64,000 nucleotides of DNA from Flavobacterium araucananum (GTDB lineage Bacteria > Bacteroidota > Bacteroidia > Flavobacteriales > Flavobacteriaceae). This document shows, piece by piece, positions 59,218-64,000 of the stretch. Each line of letters starts with the position of its first letter. Position 1 is the stretch's first letter. The position numbers and the translations under genes are program-made. The notes under the pieces were generated by a model. The model worked only from the letters and a program-made list of their open reading frames with translations. It searched no databases and was not told the origin of the DNA. The stretch spans positions 211,739 through 275,738 of the forward strand of contig NZ_MUGS01000015.1 in assembly GCF_002222055.1 (NCBI RefSeq), read 5' to 3'.

Positions 59218-60318
59218 TCAGTCGATTAGTTCAAACTCCAGAACCTCACTTTCAGTTCCGTTAATGATAACTGACAATTGATGAATACCGGTATGAAAGA
59301 CGCGGGTAGTTATGATTTTGAAAGATTGATTTCTGTCGACCTTAACGAACTGATTGGGCTGATAGCTTTTCTCACTAATTTTAAAGACTTTTTTAGCCAG
59401 ATGCCCTTTTGCTTTTTTGTAATGAACGGCGTATTCTAAACGAACAGTTTTGGCTTCTTGGTTTTTATTGTTCAAGTAAAATTGAAATTGCAAATAATCT
59501 CCAATTCTGACTATTGGTGTTTTAATTTCAAAAGAAGAAAGCTCAATATTGATACTTTCCAGACCGTAGTGACTTAGAATTTCAGGATGTCCTTGTTTTA
59601 GCAAAGTTCGAGCGCCATGTTTGATAATTGCGTCTGTTTCCGGACTTGTACCGCGCCATTTTCCGGCAATTTCCAGTACGATTTGAGGATTATCTTTGGC
59701 AATATCATTTAAGTTATTGGCAACACTTCGGCGTACATATTCAGAGGGATCATATTTTAGATTTTCTAAAATTGGCAGGATAGAAGCAGGGTCTTTTTTG
59801 AGGAACGGAATTGCCATTGCCCACGGTAATCTCGGGCGACTTCCTTCGCTGGAAAGTCGGCGTACATGATGATTTTCGTGCAAGGACCATTGAACCATTT
59901 CATCGATCATTTTTTCTTTATATTTTAAAATGAAAGGTCGAACAGCAAATTCGCAACTTATAAATTGAGTAATCGAAACAAAGGCTTTTACAGAAGTTTT
60001 AAAGTCGTCTAAACCATACGTTTCGATATAATCGGCAAAAAATATAAAAGCCAGATTTCCGTCAGTAAACTTGTTTTTCTTGAGGTTTTCGATGATTTTA
60101 TCAATTGTAGCAACTGCTTCAGGAAAATTTTCAGGCATAAACTGATGCAATACAACTGTGGTATGTTTCATGCGGTCTTTCCATTCTTTTTGGGCAAAAT
60201 CGTCTTCGTAAATGGCTTTAATAAATTTTTGTTTATCAAAAGCTGAATGCACTTCGGCAACAGCCTGTCCAAATTTTTCGTAAAAACTAACCGAATAAAT
60301 ATCTTTAATTAAACCCAT
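59218..60318 (-). CDS. AlkC-type DNA glycosylase with C-terminal Ig-like domain
   Basis: 366 residues. HEAT-like repeats (about 1-265) carry the AlkC-type core HHVRRLSSEGSRPRLPWAMA and DPSEYVRRSVANNLNDIAKD. A C-terminal beta domain of about 90 residues (SFEIKTPIVRIGDYLQFQFY...VFHTGIHQLSVIINGTESEV) fits the Ig-like domain reported for AlkC but absent from AlkD. AlkC enzymes excise cationic alkylated bases such as 3-methyladenine without flipping them. It is divergent from nadC and separated from it by a MITE-like repeat. Confidence 0.82.
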   Translation of the reverse strand: MGLIKDIYSVSFYEKFGQAVAEVHSAFDKQKFIKAIYEDDFAQKEWKDRMKHTTVVLHQFMPENFPEAVATIDKIIENLKKNKFTDGNLAFIFFADYIETYGLDDFKTSVKAFVSITQFISCEFAVRPFILKYKEKMIDEMVQWSLHENHHVRRLSSEGSRPRLPWAMAIPFLKKDPASILPILENLKYDPSEYVRRSVANNLNDIAKDNPQIVLEIAGKWRGTSPETDAIIKHGARTLLKQGHPEILSHYGLESINIELSSFEIKTPIVRIGDYLQFQFYLNNKNQEAKTVRLEYAVHYKKAKGHLAKKVFKISEKSYQPNQFVKVDRNQSFKIITTRVFHTGIHQLSVIINGTESEVLEFELID

Positions 60319-60385
60319 GATTTTGTTTGATTGAACCTCAAAGGTATTTAATGTTTCTAATAAAAATTATAGATTTTACGTGAAA

Positions 60386-60545
60386 TTTTAAACACATAGA
60401 AACATAGAATTTAAAATTATATAATAAAGATGTCAAAAAAAAATCTAGATTTTTAACACATAGCGGAGCGCATTGGCTATGTGAATTAATGCTAGTGAAA
60501 CGCCTATTTAACGAATTCGAATGCTATGTTTCTATGTGTTTAAAA
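60386..60545. repeat. MITE-like element with perfect 22-bp terminal inverted repeats
   Basis: The ends 60386-60407 and 60524-60545 are exact complements (core ACACATAGAAACATAG / CTATGTTTCTATGTGT). The 116-bp interior contains CACATAGC/GCTATGTG (60457-60483), another hairpin built from the same word. There is no coding capacity. TTTTA/TAAAA lies at the outer edge, so target duplication is ambiguous. It occupies the divergent alkC-nadC gap. Confidence 0.7.
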
Positions 60546-60666
60546 AAACATGAGTTTTACCTGTAACTTAAATTGAAATTTCCAGGCTCAATATTTTTTT
60601 GGAGATGGTTAACTTTCAAATCCACAAAATATATCCTACTTTAGCATCTTATAAAACTTAATAAAA

Positions 60667-61524
60667 ATGATTAGCGAAGTACAATTTCAAACGGAATTAC
60701 AACTATTAATTAGCAACGCAATTCGGGAAGATGTAGGCACAGGCGATTATAGTTCACTGGCATGTATTCCGGAAACGGCACACGGTCAAGCTAAATTGTT
60801 AGTAAAAGATCAGGGAATTATTGCGGGTGTTGCGCTTGCAAAAATGATTTTCGAATATGTAGATCCAAAACTAAAAATCAAGACTTACATCGAAGATGGA
60901 ACGCATGTAGAGTATGGTGATGTTGTTTTTGAAGTTTCAGGAAGCTCTCAGTCGATCTTAAAGTCAGAAAGAGTAGTTTTAAACACCATGCAACGTATGT
61001 CTGCCATTGCAACAAAGACAGATCAGTATGTGCAACTTTTAGAAGGAACCGGTGCTAAGATATTGGATACGCGCAAAACAACCCCAAATTTCAGAGCAGC
61101 AGAAAAATGGGCTGTAAAAATTGGAGGAGGCGAAAATCATCGTTTTGCCCTTTATGATATGGTAATGCTAAAGGACAATCATATTGATTTTGCCGGCGGG
61201 ATTACTTTGGCAATCAATAAAACAAAAGAGTATCTGAAAGCGAATAATTTAGACCTGAAAATTATAGTCGAAGCCAGAAATCTGGATGAAATTCGTGAAA
61301 TTCTTTTAAGCGACGGAGTGCATAGAATCCTGATTGACAACTTTAATTATGAAGATACTAAAACTGCTGTTGCATTAATTGGCAGTAAGTGTCAAACAGA
61401 ATCTTCCGGAAATATCAACGAAAAAACGATTCGCGAATACGGTTTATGTGGTGTAAATTACATTTCATCAGGAGCTTTGACACATTCTGTTTATAATATG
61501 GATTTGAGTTTGAAGGCTTTTTAA
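60667..61524 (+). CDS. nadC: Nicotinate-nucleotide pyrophosphorylase (carboxylating)
   Basis: Converts quinolinate and phosphoribosyl pyrophosphate to nicotinate mononucleotide in de novo NAD synthesis. The 285-residue protein shows IREDVGTGDYSSLAC at the start, SERVVLNTMQRMSAIATKT, LDTRKTTPNFRAAEKWAVKIGGG (PRPP/quinolinate-binding), MLKDNHI and IIVEARNLDEI. A partial -7 box (TACTTTAG, 60637-60644) precedes it. yihY and DUF2147 follow on the same strand. Confidence 0.96.
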   Translation: MISEVQFQTELQLLISNAIREDVGTGDYSSLACIPETAHGQAKLLVKDQGIIAGVALAKMIFEYVDPKLKIKTYIEDGTHVEYGDVVFEVSGSSQSILKSERVVLNTMQRMSAIATKTDQYVQLLEGTGAKILDTRKTTPNFRAAEKWAVKIGGGENHRFALYDMVMLKDNHIDFAGGITLAINKTKEYLKANNLDLKIIVEARNLDEIREILLSDGVHRILIDNFNYEDTKTAVALIGSKCQTESSGNINEKTIREYGLCGVNYISSGALTHSVYNMDLSLKAF

Positions 61525-61616
61525 TAAGTTATAAGTTAAGAGTTGGGTTAGAAAAATGACTAAGGTATGTTTGGAATCTAAAATCTGAACTCAACAATCT
61601 AAAATCAAAGATAAAT

Positions 61617-62537
61617 ATGTCTAAAGAGATAGAAGACCGGATTGAAAAAATTCCTGTAGTACGTTATTTAGCCCGGTTTTTAAAAAGAATAAAACTGCCT
61701 TGGCTAGAGGGTTTTTCGTTATACGATTTACTCGAAATGTATATTCTGGGTATTATCGAAGGTGCATTTTCGTACCATGCCAGTGCCGTTTCGTTTAGTT
61801 TTTTTATGGCATTGTTTCCCTTTGCATTATTTATTTTAAACTTAATTCCGTTTATTCCTATAGACAATTTTCAGGGCGATTTTTTGCAGTTTGTACAGCA
61901 AAGTGTTCCTCCAAATACCTATGATGCAATTAGTAAAATTATTAGTGATATTTTAAACAATAGTCACTCCGGTTTATTATCGTCAGGTTTTTTGCTTTCT
62001 ATTTTTTTAATGGCAAATGGTATTAATGGTATTTTAAGTGGTTTCGAATCTTCGAAACACGTGTTTGATAAACGAGGTTTTTTTAGTCAATATTTAGTGG
62101 CACTGGCAATTTCTTTTGTCATGACCATTATATTATTTGTAACAGTGGCAACGATTGTAGTTTTTGAGGTATTTATTCAAAAAACAATTATTCAGGATGT
62201 CCTCAGTGATCGTATTCCGCTCATTAGTTTAGGTCGTTATTTGTTTGTGGTAACCATGATTTTGGTAACCTGTTCTATATTATTGCGTTATGGTACAAAA
62301 CAGTACAATAAAGTATCATTTATTAGCATTGGATCTGTTTTTACGACCATCTTAATTGTTATATCTTCGTTCTTTTTTGGGATTTGGGTTATAAAATTCT
62401 CAAAATATAATGAACTTTATGGCTCAATTGGAACATTATTAATTCTAATGTTTTATATTTGGATAAACTGTATGATTCTGCTTTTGGGATTCGAATTGAA
62501 TGCTACCGTCAGAAAATTAAAACAAAAAAACAAATAA
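61617..62537 (+). CDS. YihY/BrkB-family inner-membrane protein
   Basis: 306 residues with six membrane helices. The conserved opening is SYHASAVSFSFFMALFPFAL, which in this family reads H-A-A-A-x-x-F-y-x-x-x-x-x-P, followed by FLMANGINGILSGFESSKH and GSIGTLLILMFYIWINCMIL. The family was once labelled ribonuclease BN by mistake; its true function is unknown. It lies 93 bp after nadC and 5 bp before the DUF2147 gene, a common Bacteroidota order. Confidence 0.9.
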   Translation: MSKEIEDRIEKIPVVRYLARFLKRIKLPWLEGFSLYDLLEMYILGIIEGAFSYHASAVSFSFFMALFPFALFILNLIPFIPIDNFQGDFLQFVQQSVPPNTYDAISKIISDILNNSHSGLLSSGFLLSIFLMANGINGILSGFESSKHVFDKRGFFSQYLVALAISFVMTIILFVTVATIVVFEVFIQKTIIQDVLSDRIPLISLGRYLFVVTMILVTCSILLRYGTKQYNKVSFISIGSVFTTILIVISSFFFGIWVIKFSKYNELYGSIGTLLILMFYIWINCMILLLGFELNATVRKLKQKNK

Positions 62538-62541
62538 TATT

Positions 62542-62973
62542 ATGAAAAATTGGATGTTAACGATTGGTGTTTTTTTCCTGACATTAGGAACAATTCATAG
62601 CCAGAGTGTTCTTGGAAAATGGAAGACAATTGATGATGAAACAGGTGAGGCTAAATCAGTTGTAGAGATTTACGAAAAAGCAGGAAAACTTTATGGCAAG
62701 GTATCAGAGATACTTCGTGCTGATCATAAAAAAGACGTATGTGTAAAATGTGATGGTGCCGATAAAAATAAACCAATTTTAGGTCTGGTGATCATAAACG
62801 GACTTAAAAAAGATGGTGATGAATACAGCGGAGGAACAATTTTAGACCCTACAAACGGAAAAAAATACAAATGTTATATTACGCTTGATTCTGCCGATAA
62901 GCTAAAACTTCGCGGTTATATTGGAATCTCTATTATGGGAAGAACTCAATATTGGACGAGAGTAAAGAATTAA
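62542..62973 (+). CDS. DUF2147 periplasmic protein
   Basis: 143 residues with signal peptide (LTIGVFFLTLGTIHSQS). The DUF2147 core is visible in LGKWKTIDDETGEAKSVVEI, CVKCDGADKNKPILGLVIIN and KLRGYIGISIMGRTQYWTR. The calycin-like beta-barrel has no assigned ligand. Two cysteines in CVKC might bind metal or form a disulfide. It is tightly linked to yihY (5 bp) and to the metallo-beta-lactamase gene (16 bp), so the three may share one mRNA. Confidence 0.9.
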   Translation: MKNWMLTIGVFFLTLGTIHSQSVLGKWKTIDDETGEAKSVVEIYEKAGKLYGKVSEILRADHKKDVCVKCDGADKNKPILGLVIINGLKKDGDEYSGGTILDPTNGKKYKCYITLDSADKLKLRGYIGISIMGRTQYWTRVKN

Positions 62974-62988
62974 TTTTATAAAAATAAA

Positions 62989-63744
62989 ATGCGAAAATTA
63001 GCATCGATAGTTTTATTCTTAGGAATATTATCCAATAGTTTTGGACAATCTAAGAATTCGCCATTACAAATAAGTCATCTTACAGGTGACTTTTATGTTT
63101 ATAAAACCTTTCATGATTATAACGGTACCCTGATTTCTGCCAATGCCTTGTATCTTGTTACCAATAAAGGAGTTGTATTGTTTGATGCGCCTTGGGATGA
63201 GACACAATTTCAGCCTTTGTTGGATACCATTAAGGCAAAACATCATCAGGATGTTGTAATGTGTTTTGCAACACATTCGCATGATGACAGAGCCGGAGGG
63301 TTGGATTTTTACAGACAAAAAGGAGTAAAAACATATACCATAAAACTAACGGATGAAATTCTTAAAAAAGAAAATAAAAAAAGAGCCCAATTCATAATTC
63401 CAAATGATACAACATTTACTGTTGGGCAACATACTTTTGAAGTTTTTTACCCGGGCAAAGGTCATGCACAGGATAATATTGTAGTTTGGTTTAATAAGGA
63501 AAAAGTATTGTACGGAGCCTGTTTTATTAAAAGTACAAGCGCAACAGATTTAGGATATCTTGCAGATTCTGATGTAAAAGAATGGGAGAAATCAATCAAA
63601 AAAGTACAAGCAAAATTCAAAAATCCAATATATATTATTCCTGGTCACGAAGATTGGACAGATACCGGATCTTTAAAGCATACTTTAAAAATGGTACAGG
63701 ATTATAATGCAGCAAAAGCATCCGGGAAATTGGATAAAAAGTAA
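62989..63744 (+). CDS. Subclass B1 metallo-beta-lactamase
   Basis: A predicted periplasmic zinc enzyme that hydrolyses beta-lactams, probably including carbapenems. The signal peptide MRKLASIVLFLGILSNSFGQ precedes a metallo-beta-lactamase fold. All six B1 zinc ligands are present: H96, H98 and D100 in ATHSHDDRAGG, H159 in PGKGHAQDN, C178 in LYGACFIKS and H220 in PGHEDW. The second-site cysteine excludes B3 enzymes and the H96 position excludes B2. The length of 251 suits the chromosomal enzymes of flavobacteria (JOHN, IND, BlaB groups). No mobile element surrounds it, so it is likely intrinsic, and it may share a transcript with DUF2147. Confidence 0.9.
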   Translation: MRKLASIVLFLGILSNSFGQSKNSPLQISHLTGDFYVYKTFHDYNGTLISANALYLVTNKGVVLFDAPWDETQFQPLLDTIKAKHHQDVVMCFATHSHDDRAGGLDFYRQKGVKTYTIKLTDEILKKENKKRAQFIIPNDTTFTVGQHTFEVFYPGKGHAQDNIVVWFNKEKVLYGACFIKSTSATDLGYLADSDVKEWEKSIKKVQAKFKNPIYIIPGHEDWTDTGSLKHTLKMVQDYNAAKASGKLDKK

Positions 63745-63822
63745 TTTTGTTTTAAATTTCTATTACAAATTGGATGTCTTTTTATTGGTGTTGGTTCTTA
63801 TGTTTATTATGGAAAAATAGCT

Positions 63823-63830
63823 TAATTTTG
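63823..63830 (+). promoter_or_regulatory. -7 box of the final gene
   Basis: TAATTTTG is a perfect TAnnTTTG match 33 nt before the ATG at 63864. Confidence 0.6.
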
Positions 63831-63863
63831 CTTATATTTAAAAATTAATTTAACTGGAATAAA

Positions 63864-64000
63864 ATGACCGTCACTGATAAAAATATACTTGAAAGCTACT
63901 CAGATTTATTTGAAGGACTAAGTTTTTCTAAAAAATTAGAACTTATTGAAAGACTTACAAAATCTTTAAAAGGTGCTAAATCCAAAGAAAATAATTTTTA
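63864..64000 (+). CDS. Probable VapB-type antitoxin (3' end outside window)
   Basis: 45 residues are visible, starting MTVTDKNILESYSDLFEGLS, then FSKKLELIERLTKSLKGAKS and KENNF, and the frame runs off the window. The helical N terminus with LFEGLS..KLELIERLT resembles short Bacteroidota proteins encoded just before PIN-domain (VapC) toxins, so an antitoxin is suggested from memory of that pattern. The partner gene would be in the next few hundred bases. The gene has its own promoter box and is not part of the lactamase unit. Confidence 0.5.
   Translation, partial: MTVTDKNILESYSDLFEGLSFSKKLELIERLTKSLKGAKSKENNF

Overview
The window is a stretch of chromosome from a Flavobacterium-like member of the Bacteroidota. 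The evidence is the strongly AT-rich sequence, promoter -7 boxes of the Bacteroidota type (TAnnTTTG), a SusC/SusD pair, many proteins with FAQ/FGQ-type signal peptides or lipoboxes, Bacteroidota families (BT_3928-type DoxX protein, DUF1599, YYY-LuxR regulator), and many small palindromic intergenic repeats of the kind that litter Flavobacterium genomes. No rRNA, tRNA, CRISPR array, prophage or complete insertion sequence was seen.

Layout. 1-981: 3' part of a DEAD-box RNA helicase with a DbpA-like RNA-binding domain. 1.3-20.7 kb: mostly housekeeping genes (phnA, coaD, ddl, a PASTA protein and RluD-type pseudouridine synthase operon, sulfurtransferase, MscS channel, Na+/H+ antiporter, dnaK, corA, pta-ackA). 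20.8-35.1 kb: a polysaccharide utilisation locus made of a membrane-spanning YYY/LuxR regulator, SusC, SusD, a GH144/glucoamylase-like lipoprotein, an alpha/beta hydrolase, a GH3 beta-glucosidase, a glycerophosphodiesterase remnant and a GH43-like protein with F5/8C and FN3 domains. The best guess for its substrate is a beta-1,2-glucan. 35.2-43.6 kb: an M28 peptidase, a Coq4-like protein, a YiiX-like hydrolase, kdsA with an outer-membrane protein, a lysoplasmalogenase next to an alkylglycerol-monooxygenase-like enzyme, and clpS. 43.9-54.4 kb: prmA, two secreted proteins of unknown function, tpiA, a TlpA-like thioredoxin, a BT_3928-type protein, DUF1599, folP and rlmH. 54.6-60.3 kb: an accessory/stress block (monooxygenase-fold protein, adenosine deaminase, GNAT, OsmC, pirin, DUF1963, AlkC-type glycosylase). 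60.7-64 kb: nadC, yihY, DUF2147, a subclass B1 metallo-beta-lactamase with all zinc ligands, and the start of a probable antitoxin gene.

The most unusual material lies between genes. Two copies of a structured element of about 80 nt (4280-4360 and 13100-13181) share conserved flanks but have different apical stems that still pair, which points to a conserved RNA. dnaK has a sigma-54-like -24/-12 promoter preceded by repeated TGTCA boxes. A set of six 9-bp iterons lies before the PASTA/rluD promoter. A heptamer microsatellite lies before the GH3 gene. A perfect palindrome appears to be both the clpS terminator and the promoter of the ether-lipid monooxygenase gene. Several families of inverted repeats (REP/BIME-like pairs, GCCAC-ended stems and one MITE-like element with 22-bp ends) fill the gaps.

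Functional assignments rest on motifs read directly from the translated sequence and on memory of the families. No database search was possible.
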